Below, piece after piece: positions 36,312 to 50,118 of a stretch of DNA of 64,000 nt (the stretch's first letter is position 1; every line of letters begins with the position of its first letter). Source of the stretch: Sialis fuliginosa. Taxonomy: Eukaryota > Arthropoda > Insecta > Megaloptera > Sialidae. Location: positions 14,233,001-14,297,000 of the forward strand of contig OY540817.1 of NCBI GenBank assembly GCA_961205875.1. Direction: 5' to 3'. Both the position numbers and the translations under genes were made by a program. The notes under the pieces were generated by a model, which was not told the origin of the DNA, made no database searches, and saw only the letters and a program-made list of their open reading frames with translations.

Positions 36312-39055
36312 TAAGTAACCACAGTTTTTCCGTTTTTCCAACTTATATGTATATAACATAAGCCAATATTGTTTTTGCACGTGTTGTATTGTATTTTAAC
36401 CAGAAATGACAATAAACCAGAAATGTACAAATAAAAGAAAATTCCATACTAATATGAACACAAAACAGTTATAATGTTTTTGACATGTTATGACTGCAGG
36501 CTGGTTCAAAAACAAGCTGCATTTATACATATTTGTTTGAAACGAATTAGAAACTATATACGTGAATGTCACCGTATTTAATTAATTGAAATTGTTGTTT
36601 TATTGGTGTTATTCTCTTTTTAAGACATGCGTGTATTTGACATAATAATGATGCATTGTACAGAGGTTTAAGTAAAAATGTATGTAGCTGTTGAAAATTG
36701 TATATAACATAAGTATACTGGATATGCCTGTTAGTTGTTTTGTAAGTGGGATGTTTGTTTAATCATGCATTTTGTCGTCAAAGTCCGTGTTTAGAAGTTA
36801 AAGTAATTTATATTATTTTACTTCCATGTTCTGAAAGAAATGGAAAGAATAATTAATTTGTTTTTAATGTAGAGCTGCCGCGTCGAAAGGTTTTTGTTGT
36901 CCCAACAAAGATAAATATTTTTGACACCCCTAGACCTAGACTTCACACTAAAATATACGCAATGAAACGGACATTTGAATTGAAGACGTTTTTTATTGAA
37001 ACTATAAATATTATAAAAAAAACCAATTAATTTAAAAAAAATTCAATGTTCGCAATTGCTACCCTTAATAATTATTTCTGAAAATTTAATTTTAATTCAT
37101 ACCAAAGTGTTACATATAGCCGTGTTTTCGATATTTAATTTTTCCGGTTTTATTAGGATCCCAGTTTCTATAGAACCGGTATTGGAAGCCTTAATGTATG
37201 TTTATAGTGATCTCATTTTATTAAGAGCATTAAAATATTCAAAGTATTTATCTATATTTATATATTAAAGTATAAATGATATTAAATTTTCTAAATAACG
37301 GTTATTGGTGCATGTTAATTAGATATAATAATCGTTTCTGTTTGTTACGGAATGTTGACCAAAAAGTATTGCTAAAAATATTAAGTTTCTACGAATATAT
37401 GCATTTTATGCATATAGTGACATGATTATTAGGCGTGAATGTCAAATTTGGATGCGATGTTTGTCTTTTTTAATTGAATGAGGTTGAATAACGGATATGA
37501 TGATCACAGCAGTGGTGTATTTAGTAAATTTTATAAATGATTTTTATTTAATTTGATTTAGGTATGTATCAAAATCTGATTTGTGTTATTATTGATTAAT
37601 TCTGTACCTATAAGGCATAAGCTACGCTCTATTATTGGTTATACTGCAAAATACTTTAGGAATGTTAAAAAACGCATACATGCAAACGCGGTAAATACAA
37701 TACTGAAATGAATTGCATTTCCTATAAACATTTATATAATTTAATTATGTATTTTTGAGTATCTATGTAAAGTATTGTAAAGATAAATACAAATAAAAAA
37801 CGCGTATTTTTTTTCAAAAAGTTATATTGTTGACAAATAATTGTTGATTGTTGTTATTTGATTCAATTGTTGAATTTGATTATTTTGTGATTTGTGTTTT
37901 GTATAATAAAGATAGTGAAGAATAAATTGGAGAAAATAAATTTGGTCGTAAGTGCGAACCGTCGCAAATCGAGGACTACTTGTACTAATATTTTTTCTGA
38001 AGACATAAAACTTTATAAAATTTATAAAAAATTTTTTTTTTACTTAAATCTAATTTTTGGTTGTTCTAAACATACCAACAAATTCATCAGAAACCGCTCC
38101 TGCTTGTCGAAAAATTAAAAACTTAAAGCATCCATGAAAATGATATTAGTTAGCTTCTAACACGCGCATGTTTAACTTCACGACAAGTTTAGAGAAAAAA
38201 AAAATGTTGTTCCAGTGATTGAACTTAGTGTGTTTGTGTTGTTGATAGTTTTGCGAATATATTTGAATTTTGCGCTGTGTTACTGATATGTTATTGTTGC
38301 AAACGGCTGAAAAACGTTGAGAAATCTGCACTGCTTGAGAGATTGATAAGATATGTAGAGTAGGGGAAAACTTCAGAATACGGAGTGGCAGTTTCAAGAT
38401 TTTTTTAATTGAAGGTTTGTAATAATGTAAAGAAGTACGTTCAGTTTTCAGAATTTTTAGATTGCAGTGGTTTTTTTAATATTGAACGTAGTTTTTAATT
38501 TAATATTATTTGCAGTGAATTTAACAGGCATATTCAAATATAGCATCGTTTTGAAATAAAAGTATTAATTATTATTGACAATCACTTCAGACAGAAAAAA
38601 AACTTAAGCCGGCATCTATTCGTTTCGTTAGCATCAGAAATACGACCGTTAAAAATATGTACTTAGTGGTTTGAATATTTTTGAGTTATAAGAAAATATC
38701 TAAACACTTAGAAAATTACAAATTCGTTTAATTATTTATTAAAAAACAATAAACAATTAAATAAAGACATAAAAAATAATATATTTGCACGACAAGTTAA
38801 GAAACAATAAGATAACATCGAAAGTGAAATTTATATAAAAATTATACATGCAAAATTAATTGCCATTTAATATCAGAAAAGAGTCTATACAAAAACATTT
38901 TTGGTTTACAATCTTGATTTAAAATATTGACTACAACGTCATAGGTGGTTATATGTTATATCGAACTTCTAACGGTTATTTTTTTTAGGTATATGTAGTT
39001 GTAGAACAAGTTTATCAGGTGTTTTTTAATCAAGGAATCTTGTTTCAAATATTTA

Positions 39056-39248
39056 GGGCTAGTTGTTATCCGCGACTTCATTCGCGTGGAATTTGTATTT
39101 TTGATCTAATCATTTTTTCGGGATACAAAGTAGTCTATGTTCTTCCTCAGGATGCAAGCTATCTCTCTGTCAAATTTTTATCAAGATCGGTTCAGCGGTT
39201 CAGTCGTGAAAAGGTAACAAACTGACAGAGTTACTTTCGCATTTATAA
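39056..39248. repeat. Non-LTR/SINE-like 3' fragment
   Basis: Begins CTAGTTGTTATCCGCGACTT, continues with CAAAGTAGTCTATGTTCTTC and CAAGATCGGTTCAGCGGTTC, and ends GAGTTACTTTCGCATTTATA. This sequence type is widespread as a short retroelement tail in insects. The 68-codon open frame covering it is part of the repeat. Confidence 0.6.
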
Positions 39249-39249
39249 A

Positions 39250-39880
39250 ACATCTGCTAAGTAAATGCATAGTGCTTCCTCGAGCAAAATTCACCAAAGG
39301 TGCTCAGATAAATTGCTTAGAATTGGTTAACCATTTAATTTTTATATATTTTTACTAAAAAATATTAGTACGAAATTTTTCTTAAAACGCACGTGATTAT
39401 TTTTTCGTATATTTTTAATTTTTTGACAATTTCAATCTAAATCTAAATTTATGCAAACGTCAAAAAGATATTTAAAACGTCAAAATGAAATTTAAAAAGC
39501 CAAAATGACATTTAAAAAGCCAAAATGATATTTAATATGCCTAAGCAAATATCAATTTAGAAGAACAAAACACTAATTTTTAAAATAAATTGAGATAAAT
39601 CTTTGTAAGGTAATATTTTACAACAAACGTTGTAGACCCATATTATAGGAAATTTAATGGTCTACAAAAAAATACTCTATAAAGCCAGATCCACCCATCC
39701 GACCAAGTTTCAACAATATCGTTTCAATGGTTCATGAGTTATGCGTGTGACAAGGATTCAGGGGACAGACGGACGGACACACACATGGACAGACAGACAC
39801 GGAACGAAAAGTGTTTGTCTTGACGTGAAACGGAAAGATCAATTTAAAATTTTAAAATCGGAGAACATTTTTTTTGTCTG
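39250..39880 (+). repeat. Dispersed repeat R2, longest copy
   Basis: Runs from AGTGCTTCCTCGAGC through a 20-bp tandem repeat to GACAAGGATTCAGGGGACAG and GTCTTGACGTGAAACGGAAA. Three shorter relatives lie on the opposite strand at 7283-7450, 22003-22280 and 41205-41300. Confidence 0.6.
39461..39540 (+). repeat. 20-bp tandem repeat, four units
   Basis: Four exact-length units start at 39461, 39481, 39501 and 39521, consensus CAAAATGATATTTAAAAAGC. It is non-coding and lies inside R2. Confidence 0.8.
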
Positions 39881-39949
39881 GATTGAAGTCTAATATATAA
39901 CAAAATAATTATTAACATCATTATAGAATGGTAATAATTTATTTGATAT

Positions 39950-40250
39950 TAGCTTTTGCCCGCGGTTCCACCCTCGAGGACTACACATAATAATAATATA
40001 ATATGTATATGCATGAATATGTCGAAAAATTTGAATTTTCTATTTTTTAACAGCGAAAAATGAAAATAGCTTAGAAACTACTTATATCGATTCCAAAAAA
40101 GTTTTAAGTTCCAATACATATAACACATCAACATTGTTGCTAAAATTAAAAAAAATGTATAAAATATGTCAGTTATAAGCGGATAAACCTACTGATACAG
40201 CGACGTTGCGTTTTTTTAAAGGTAGAGATAAATTGATTATATTAGTTTGA
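39950..40250. repeat. R1-type head remnant
   Basis: TTAGCTTTTGCCCGCGGTTC near 39949-39968 resembles the R1 head. The rest is too diverged to align by eye. Confidence 0.35.
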
Positions 40251-41204
40251 CATTTAATTATTTTTATTTATTGATCGTGTCAGAAGATTAAATGCAATAT
40301 TTATGAATAGAAATTGTTTATAAGGTTATGTTTATTTATTTAATGGAGTCAATATTAATTACTTTTTTTATAAAATATTAACCAAGGATTAATAGTAAGG
40401 AAACTTTAATTGATTTTAAAGGGTTGTTTTAAGCGTAAAATAACCTTACGTAAGGTCGTATATCTATAATAAATTGTTGTCAAGTTATGATTGTTTTTAG
40501 GGGAGTCATATTAGATTTTCAATTCGGAAAAATTCTCCGATCGATGATTTGTGTAAAATATGTATTTGCAGTTTACAATTGATCGGATAGTAATTTTCTT
40601 CCGCTTACATACTAATAATAATCCTAAAAAGTGTCTGAAGATTTATTTTTAATGTACCTACATATATTGATTAAAAAAATTATAACAGTTTTTATAGAAT
40701 AAAAATAAATGCAAGTGTTACTTAAATTTTGTTGATCTTTTTCGTTTTTATATTTCTTATAATTTTAAATGTACCTAAAGTAATGAATTACTTTTATGTC
40801 ATAATTAAAAGTATTAAAGTATGAAAAAATGCTAACATTTTTTACACGGACTGTTAAAGATGACGGTTAAAAATGGAAAAGTGGGTCCCTTTATTTCAAC
40901 AATAAGTTAATAAGTTTTACTCCATGTCCGTCGCCCCTTCTGAATTGGCACCCCGAGCAGTCACCCAGCCTCCCTCCCCAAAAAGGACTGTTATAAATTA
41001 ACAAAATAAGCAACGAATTTTAATAAATATAAAAATTTTAAACATCAACCATTCTTTTTTCCAAAGCTTACATGACTTTTTAATATTGCACTCGAGTGAT
41101 TGTTGTAATTTTGGCTGACGCCTCGACTAACAAACATTTTTAGTTTTCCATGGCAATTGTGATTTTTTATTCAATAATTAATAAAATGCGTTGTATCTTT
41201 GTTA

Positions 41205-41480
41205 TGAGTTGTTTCATTATCGAATATACGAGAAGTTTTGCGATCATTTTTTAAAGAAAATGTTCTCAGATTTCAAAATTTTCACTCGATATTTCTTTTT
41301 ATAATTGGATCACAATGGGTTCTCAAAATATTAAATAAAAACTAATTTTAATAAAATATTTGATAGTCTGTAGTCTTCTCGTGAAGAATTGCCGGACACA
41401 TGTTTATAAGAACTTTTTTTGAAATATTTTTTTCGATCAACTGTTCAAGTTTGTTCCATCTGATATGACTATTTACTAAT
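41205..41480. repeat. R2 fragment followed by a repeat shared with gene B intron 3
   Basis: 41205-41300 has ATACGAGAAGTTTTGCGATC as in 22020-22045. 41378-41475 shares GCCGGACACATGTTTATAAG and CGATCAACTGTTCAAGTTTG with about 55190-55275. Confidence 0.55.
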
Positions 41481-42601
41481 TTATTATTGACTATTTGATT
41501 AATAATTAAAAAAAGAATAATGAAACTTCATTTTCTGGAGGTCAAAGAGACAATTTTTTTTGTCGATTTTTAATTTTACCTGTATTTGATAAACGAGCTT
41601 TTTTTATTTGTCTATATTAGTTATAACATGCTACCTATTATTTTCTAGTATATAAATGTCTACCGGTCAGACATAAGCACGCAAGCACAATCTATAATAT
41701 TATTTTTATACTAAATTTTTAATAGCTTCTTGTCCAACCTTAAATCATAAAAAAATCATTTACTTACATTATAATTTGAATTCTTGTGCGATATTAAGGG
41801 TAAAAAGTAGCTAAAATTAATATTTACATATTCCTTTTATAAAAAATTCTATTGTGTAAACGTAATTGGAAATCATAAATCAATTTTACTGCCTCCAAGA
41901 TACAAAAAGATCATACCTCGGTCATTAAATGTAAAATATGTAACTAATTTAAATTGATTGAGATAGGAATTCACATATTGAAAGTTGAAAATAAAGCAAA
42001 ATCTATGAATAGCCTAAAGAAGGAACAATTACTGCCAATGTAATATCCTGTCTTTTATAATTGCTAAATATGCACATCGGAATGAATGAAATCACTATAA
42101 TTATGTGAAAAATTTAAATTAAGAGATCATTTGGTTGCTGTGTAATTGTAAAATTCTATTAGTTTGTATGGATTTATTATTAAGAGTGAAAATTGTCAAT
42201 ACCTACCTATATTATTAGTTCGTATATACGTGAGAAGTTTTAAATTTGTTTTTAGGTGTTAATTTTTATGGTACAGTTGATTGGACATATATTTTAAAGA
42301 TAATATAGTAGTTTCTTATTGCAGAAATGATCGAAATTTCTACTTTTACTTTTAAAATTTGTTTTAGTTCAAATAAACAAAATGAAACATAAAAATAATG
42401 TGTTTGTACGAAAACATCATTAAAGTGCAGATTCACTGAAGAAACCAGAGCTGTCATTGTACTCACAATCAGTACTCAATGTCAGTGCAGAAGTATCAAT
42501 AAAGTGATCATTTTCAAAAATAAAATATTATAAAATTATACAAGTCTTGAGTTTTTCACGGTGATTTTGATATGGATCTTGGCTTATGGGTGTAAGCCGC
42601 G

Positions 42602-42798
42602 TTGATTTGGTCGTGTTATCGGCCAACGTTGCGTCACACATTGCAGTGGACATCTACAGGGCTCTTCTAAAAGTGCACTGAGGCAATCGAGTACCGTGGT
42701 TAAAAACTGGTTTGGGCAGCTCGGACCCTTTAGAAGAGCCCTGAAGATGTCCACTGCAATGTGTGACGAAACATTGGCCGATAACACGACCAAATCGA
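42602..42798. mobile_element. Inverted pair of Penelope-like arms with hammerhead-like cores (H4)
   Basis: The arms 42602-42670 and 42731-42798 are inverse copies. On the plus strand CTGAAGA (42741-42747), a GTCCAC/GTGTGAC hairpin and GAAA (42768-42771) are followed by CATTGGCCGATAACACGACC. The minus arm has GCAA instead of GAAA. No GTH triplet is placed as in a canonical hammerhead. The opposed short open frames here are reflections of the arms. Confidence 0.55.
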
Positions 42799-42799
42799 C

Positions 42800-43065
42800 C
42801 CACTTGCAACCCCTCAGGGGTTGAATTATGGGAAATGCTGAAATACGTGTTTCATTATCTGCATTGTATTTATTTTAAGTTTCAAGTAAATACAACCAAA
42901 AAATATTTTTCCCCATATAAACCTTTACACCTCATTTTACCCCCGTAGGGGTTGAATTTCCAAAAATCCTTTCTTATATTATTATAAAAGGAAGACATCC
43001 CTGAAATTTCACTTTTTTAGGTCCAGGGGTTTCGACTCGGCGATGATGAATCAGTCATTACTCTT
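42800..43065. repeat. Retroelement-like remnant with GGGGTTGAATT blocks
   Basis: AGGGGTTGAATTATGGGAAA (42818-42837) and CCCGTAGGGGTTGAATTTCC followed by AAAAATCCTTTCTTA (42942-42976) form a widely repeated motif of insect TEs. It is diverged and non-coding. Confidence 0.45.
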
Positions 43066-44136
43066 AATCCATTAACTAACATAATCAGAGTTTATGTAAT
43101 ACAGCATGAGAATATAACTAGAAACAGTAAAAAAATATATGAAAATATCTAATATATAACCTATTTCGTAAATCAAATGTCAATCGAATGCAATAGTTAG
43201 TATTTGTAATACCTAAATGTATACTATATTTTATCTAATGGCATCAATATAATATAGGAAATAATGTTCACATACTAGAACTAGTTAAGTATATAAGCTG
43301 CAAGAACCAGTAATGATCTTAAATATCCGGTATTAATCCACATATTATGTAAACATATCTTATAATAGTTGTAGATTTAAATAGCAACGGATATTAACAG
43401 GTTCACAGGAGGCTTTGTGACCATGCATAGACGCCATCAAAATATTTGTATCGAATCGTATGGGGGAGGGGGGTAACTTTTTGTTGTCTTAAACCTAGTC
43501 AACTTTTTTTATTGTATTAATTTTTGAGAGAGGTTTTATGGTCAATAACAATTACTTTAAAATAGATTTTGCGATCATGCCAATGATATTTCTATATAAG
43601 AGCAGTAGTTATATTTTATAATAAATTTGTGTCAATATACAATTAAGGTAGAACTTTATAATATAATTATAATACTAATTATTATTATCGATTTGCTTAA
43701 AATTTAGGGTGAGAGAAAATAAAATAAAAATGCTTGACAGCGCCCATGATTTATGTTGTCAAATGATGTAAAGAAATCTTTGTTACAAAATACGTATGCC
43801 AATCATTTACAGGTTCCTGTTTTTCTCCTCTACTTCGCAATAGTTCTAGTTTAATGTATTTTTAATTAGTAAGTAGAAAACTTTAAACAATATAACTTTA
43901 TTTACTTATTTTGGTATATATTACTATATTACATAATAAGTTAAGTTTTAATTAACATCGATTTTGATTATTTCGTAAAGAATTAGAGTCTTATACACTT
44001 CTTGTTGGCTTTATATGTTTTCTATAATAATTATGAATTTTTTCTAACATAACGAGAGATGTTCTGAGTGGCTGACAAATGAAAGCTTAGCGGGACCGAA
44101 ATGTGTAAAATTTTAAGGTTATCTTTTATCACTAAG

Positions 44137-44221
44137 CAGTGGCGTAACCAGAGGTGGCCCAGGGGGGCCTGACCCTCCAGAAATTTTTTCCCCACCCTAA
44201 AATAGCCTGGTTACGACACTG
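44137..44221. mobile_element. 85-bp hAT-type element
   Basis: The termini CAGTGGCGTAACCAG and CTGGTTACGACACTG are inverted with one mismatch. The flanking 8-bp duplication is TCACTAAG (44129-44136) and CCACTAAG (44222-44229). It is very short and clearly non-autonomous. Confidence 0.8.
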
Positions 44222-46336
44222 CCACTAAGAAATTTATCTAAATTTAACATATAAGGAGGGAGGGGGGAGTGTTGTTTCAAGGAGCATGTATACATGTAAC
44301 ATTGAAATATAAGGATTTTCCGAAATTCAACCCATATTTCTGGGTATACAGGATTTTTGTATGATTAAAAATAAATAACAAAAAATGAAATTGTAAGTAG
44401 GGATATGTATACGATCAAGAATCTTTTTAGATAAATTTAACCAATTATATATATATCCATAAACTACAACATAAATAATATAAATCAAATACTATCCCCC
44501 ATAATACAGGTTCGTATATATGTATTTCCTAATTGAACACAGAAACTAATTTGTCTATTAAATTTGTGTTATAAGAAAATATAGTAGTTTCCTCATGTTC
44601 GACATTTTTCATATTAATATGAAATTTCGTACCGATTTGTATCTTTGACTTAATTTAATATATCAGCTCGTGTTACGTAAGAGTTACATAACTGATATAA
44701 ATGAGATGTTCAGTAACGCTATGCATGGCGAGTTGATACATTCATAAAACACTAGCTGAGTTATTACTATCACAGTGTGAATTTAACGTCGAAAACTTAA
44801 AATTAAAATTAATCTTGGAAAGGATCATGTAATATGTGATTTGCAGTTTTACGTGATGATATTTTTTAAACTTTCTCTGGGAATTAAAAAAATAATTTAT
44901 AGGTTTTATATTTTTTAGGATACTCCTACTTGATGTGTACCTTCTAAAATTCTTGCCTAATACTTTTAGAGACCTTCAAAGAAGCAAAAAGAAACCTAGA
45001 TTTTAATTTTTAATAAATACTTTTGTGTCCAATGTTCAATGTAGTGTTTCCAAATTCCCGAGAATTTTTTAATCTTTGAGAATCGGGAACAAAAAAATGT
45101 TTTCCCGAGAATTATCCAATATTTTTTTAATGTATATTTGATATAAATGTAGTATTTCTTCGATTCTAAAAGATGGATTTTTGTACCATATAGACGTCTT
45201 TAAAATTTTAAACCGAACTGCGTCTTAGAATCAAACTAATAAGGTATTTAAATGTTGTGTTTTTATGGTTCTAGGCAATCTATTCGAATGAAATTTCTAT
45301 CTGAACTAATTTCCGGATATACGTTTTTGACTTTTTTTTGTTTGTTTGATTTAACTGTGTAATTAAAAACTTAATTGAAAGAAGAAAGGATTCCGCACTT
45401 TTCTTATGGAAACTGGGTGAGAAAATGATAGTTTGTATAATGCTGATCATCATAATTTGATCCTATAAGTTGTTGATCAATTTGAAAGAAAAAGTATTCG
45501 GATAATTCTTTTAGATTTATTTTTATTAAATTCAATTTAAGCAAAATAAATAATTAGTTAACTTTTTAATGGCAAATATTGTTATAGTATAATTAAGTAT
45601 TTTTTCTAAACTTTTACCACAATATATTTCCTTGTTTATTTTTCGCTTTGATATCTTTTCATCAAATAATGTGAATGTGAAAGCGATTGTGTTAATATAA
45701 TTAGGAGTTTCCTTCGGTTCTTATTTAGATATAGCTATTGATTGAGATGTTTGATTGAACCTGATAACATCTATTGACATAACAACTACATGTGTACTGG
45801 GATTATTTGTTTTAGATTAAGAAAGTGTGATTTTCTCACTCTTGGAAATATTTTTCTTTAACGTATTTTCTATAAATACAATATACCTACAAATACGAAT
45901 TATACGATAGCTAAATCGAACTGATTTTTTATTTTTACAAATAACTTACATACATCAATAACAATATAAGTATAATTTTGTAAGTTTTGTTTGTACATTG
46001 AAAATATTTTGGATTTTTTTGTAAAAAATTAAAAATTAAAAATAAAATTTTAGTTTAGAGTAGAGCTACGTCACACCTAAATTTCCGGAAAAGGGTAACT
46101 GTAATAAATTTACTTCCGATTGTAATAAATTGTAATTAATTTGTAAAAAAATGTTGAAAAGGGTGTTATTGGATTGGGCTATGAGTAACTTTAGGGACAT
46201 CTATATTGTGGGTAGTATTGAAATTAGAAAATTGGTAAAAATGAAATTAATCTGAAAAATAAGTTTTCCTCATATCTATTAACACTGATTAAAATTTTTT
46301 TTATATGAGTAGCTTACAGAATTTTACCAAAAAACT

Positions 46337-46490
46337 CAGTGACGTAACAAAGATTTGTTTTAGTGGTGTGGGGACATTTTTTAAGGAGGAGGAATTAACA
46401 TGTATAACATATATACATTTTTATTAAACGGTATAACGATTTGGCCCCTCCCTAGAAACAACAACCTGCCCCTCGTTGTCTACGCTGCTG
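46337..46490. mobile_element. 154-bp probable hAT-type element, diverged
   Basis: The ends CAGTGACGTAACAAAG and CGTTGTCTACGCTGCTG are inverse with several differences. The flanks AAAAAACT and AAATAAAA match in only six of eight AT-rich positions, so the duplication is weak. Confidence 0.5.
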
Positions 46491-49400
46491 AAATAAAATT
46501 GACGATGAATATTATTTTAATTATTTTTATTTTTGTGGGTTTGGTTTGAATTTTGAACAATTTGCCTGTAATTGCAAATATACATATATAAATTATTATT
46601 AAATTAATATTATTATCGAAAGATGCGATGAATATTAAGTGCTACAATAATTATAATTATATGATTATTATTAATCATATAATAATTATTATGTATAATT
46701 AGTTTCCATTATATTTGTATCAAATAATATATTCTATGTTTATTTAATTTATTATTTATTAGCTACTAGCTTATATTAAAATAAATGAATCTGCACATAT
46801 ATAACAAATACGAACATTGCTGTATACATCAATTTATTCATGTAGGTATGGCGCCGGTATTTTTTCCAGTCGAACAACCCTGTAGTTACGCCACTGGAAA
46901 GAACATTAATTCTACTGCATATTAATTGTCAGGATTAGTTTATTTTATCGTTGATAATTTTAGGCTGTATGGAAAATACATACTTGTATAATGTAAAATT
47001 ATATTTTAATAATGTTTATGTTTAATTATAGCTAGTTCAGTTACAGTAATTTTCAAGCAAAAAAATCACAATGTTCAATGGCATTGTAAAGAAAATTTTA
47101 ATGTAATATGTGATTTAAAAACTTGGCAATGTTTCATATCTTTGAGGTATGTGTAGGCCTTTACATTAAAAAAATGTTGCAGGGCTTATTTTAGTGTTCT
47201 AAAAATGAAAACTACAGTTGTAAAACTAATTTGTGTAGTTGAAAAATTGTAAGTACAAAGAAAAATATAAGTGTAGAGCAAAAAATAAATATATAAAAAA
47301 GGTATTTGCAGTTGAAATTTTTTTTAAAAATAATCCATGTATTGTAGTAAATAATTATCCAAGCAAATTTTGTATTGACACCATTTTCCATAATCTTAAT
47401 ATATAAATAAGGCTATAAAATAAATATTCCTTACCTTTTATTCATCCTATTAAATTCGCATCATTTTAGTGTAGACAACATTGAATTAAAAAAAAACAAA
47501 AACAAAAACATATTTCAGTTCAGAAAATCTGGTCACTTTATGTATTTAAAATACCTACATATATCTATCCAACAATATTAGCACTGCATGAATTTCAATA
47601 AATAAATAATACCTTTTTAATGTTTCATATACACTATATGCTAATTATCGTCCAAAAATATTCGAGTGTCATTATTACACTTATAATAATAATAATATTA
47701 AATGAATATCTAATGTAATTTTCTCGCGAAAATAACAGAGCACATTTTGTGTTTGTTGTTTTAGCTTTCACTGAATTGATTAATAACGATTTTGATCGAT
47801 AGTGAGCAAACAAAAATATGTATTTGCTGTATCACTCTGTCACAAGAAGCTCGATATTCAGGTAGGTAGCAACTGTGGGGTGATCAAAAATAGAATAAAA
47901 TAATTTTGCTTAGTAAATATTTTTTTATAATGACTTAAAAGTTTTATTTAGTATTTATTAAAGTATTATTATTATTTTACATAATAGTCCAGTACATTTA
48001 GACGAAAAATAGATGTGTCTGGGGAAAAAATCGCAATGAGCTGAATTTTTGTATAAAAAATGTACTTACAAATATACATGACATATAGTATTAAATAGTT
48101 TTTCTGGTAATATTTAATGATACTGTATTAAGGTAGTATTTTGTATATGAATGATTAGAATTGTAAGACAAATAATATCGGTAAATGAGTACGTAAAGCA
48201 ATACGAATGAGATGTCAGAAGAGGATGAAAACCAGCTGACAAGAAATATATGTATATATAAAAATATAAAATAATATCGGCGGTGTCTTGAGTCAAACAC
48301 GATAACTGCAAAAATTTGACTTATCAAGAAATCGATTTGAAAATTTGATGTCTATCTTTTATTGAGAAATTGTTAAATTACCATTTATTTTAATGTATTT
48401 TGTGAACGAATACAGAAGACGATACGACAAATAAAACACACAAAACTAAATTGATATAAGAATTTGTCAGAACATTGCCAAAATGTATGTTATTATGTTA
48501 TAACCAACACCTTCGATATGGTTTTAGTAAAAGTTTTTTTGTTTTTTATTGTCAAATAAAAATATGTAAACAAAATACAGTCCAGTTGAGAGTAGTAGAG
48601 TCATTTTTTACGGCCCTGTGTAACGTCCAAGCCCCCATTTATTACGTCCCTGTGTACAACAATCTATTTCTGTAATTATAAGAACGCACACGCCCTGGTA
48701 TTTCGTTATAGTAATTGTTACTGTATGAGAATTGCAATCAAGGAGCTTTATCTTCAAGTTGCAGAATCACAAGTTATTTATAAGATGCAGATAACATTAT
48801 AGCTGTTACATGGAGTGATATAATTTTTCAGATATGAATCACGTTTGTAATTTGTTAATTTATTATCTATCTTGTTAAGTGCAGGACAGGGGGTCTTTAA
48901 ACTTTATTGAAGTATTCATATAAAAATCATTAAAGATTTAACTTACTGACTCTTTTTTTATCAACATCATGATTTATCGATTTTTTGTTATACACAGAAA
49001 AATTTCTACTATACAATGTAAACTAACAATAAACAAACATACAATTATCATCAGATGGAAAATTGTCCTGGAATGATCCGGACAGGAGACACTTATGAGA
49101 CCCATGAGTCCTAGAAATGCCTAGAATAATACACGCGGTATTAAAACTACCTTATTCTATAAGTATGCATCGGTATTCATACTTTGTAGCATAAACATCA
49201 GTGTAAACTGCACATCTCTACTTTACACCTTTATATGCATTTATTACATAATGTCCCAACTGGCTGTAACAATGTAAAATACTATTATTAAGTTAATAAA
49301 AAATTAATAATAAAAATGTAATATTATTTATGTTACTAAAATGATATAATATCGTGTATAATCTAAAGATTTAAGAAGCTAATAACTAATAATAACAAAA

Positions 49401-50022
49401 AAATTATATTCAATAACTAGGTTAAATATTCATTAAGAAAAAAACAATTTATATTTTCTAATAAAAATATATACACATACTATACCTATTGATATGATAT
49501 GTTATTATTAAAAAAAAACAACATAAAACAAAAATCAGAAGCAAATAAATTTCTAATCATTTTCTCGATGAAATGAAGTTTCAATATAAGAAGGTAAAAT
49601 AAAATTATAAGCATAATAAATTTTATTAATTTAGGCAACTACCTAGGGCCCCGAAGTAAAGGGAACCCTGAGTTGAGAAAATATAACATTTTTTTTTATG
49701 TGATAAAAAACGGGGGCCCGAATTTGAGGTCCCCACTGCAGAAATACATACTTTTTTTCACATGTTATTAAAAATATTCTTGCGTGCCACCAGTTTGGCA
49801 CGCGTGCTTAAGGTTATCGATCGTTTAATTGCATGACAGCACTTAACTTGCAGTATAAACGTCACTTAGGTACTTCTTTCAAACAAACAACTGTATCAAC
49901 AAAACAAGCTCTTTAAAAAAAATCACAAAGTGAATTTTAAATGGCATTTCCTTTAACAACCATCTCGACAACAAATAGTTTGCGAAACGCTGCTACAAAA
50001 AAACACGTCTAATGACTGTACA

Positions 50023-50080
50023 CAGAGGCGGCGCCAGGGGCAAGGCCCGGGGCCCGGGCTCCCGCAAGGCGTGGTCGCGA
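50023..50080. repeat. GC-rich TE-end-like block upstream of gene B
   Basis: CAGAGGCGGCGCCAGGGGCA followed by GGCCCGGGGCCCGGGCTCCC stands out in AT-rich DNA and resembles a hAT-type terminus. No opposite end or duplication was found, so it could also be a promoter-proximal GC-rich sequence. It ends about 40 bases before the gene B TATA box. Confidence 0.4.
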
Positions 50081-50118
50081 GGAGAAAGGATTTACCTCAG
50101 ATGGGCCAAGCGAAAGTG

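Larger units (their letters stand above)
43066..50020. other. Intergenic DNA between the repeat belt and gene B
   Basis: No gene recognised. Apart from the two hAT-type elements listed separately, it holds a long AT-rich hairpin near 46646-46694, a hAT-end-like GTAGTTACGCCACTGG at about 46881-46896, a block near 49050-49115 resembling 28030-28110, and a GGGCCC-containing scrap at 49646-49735. Confidence 0.45.
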
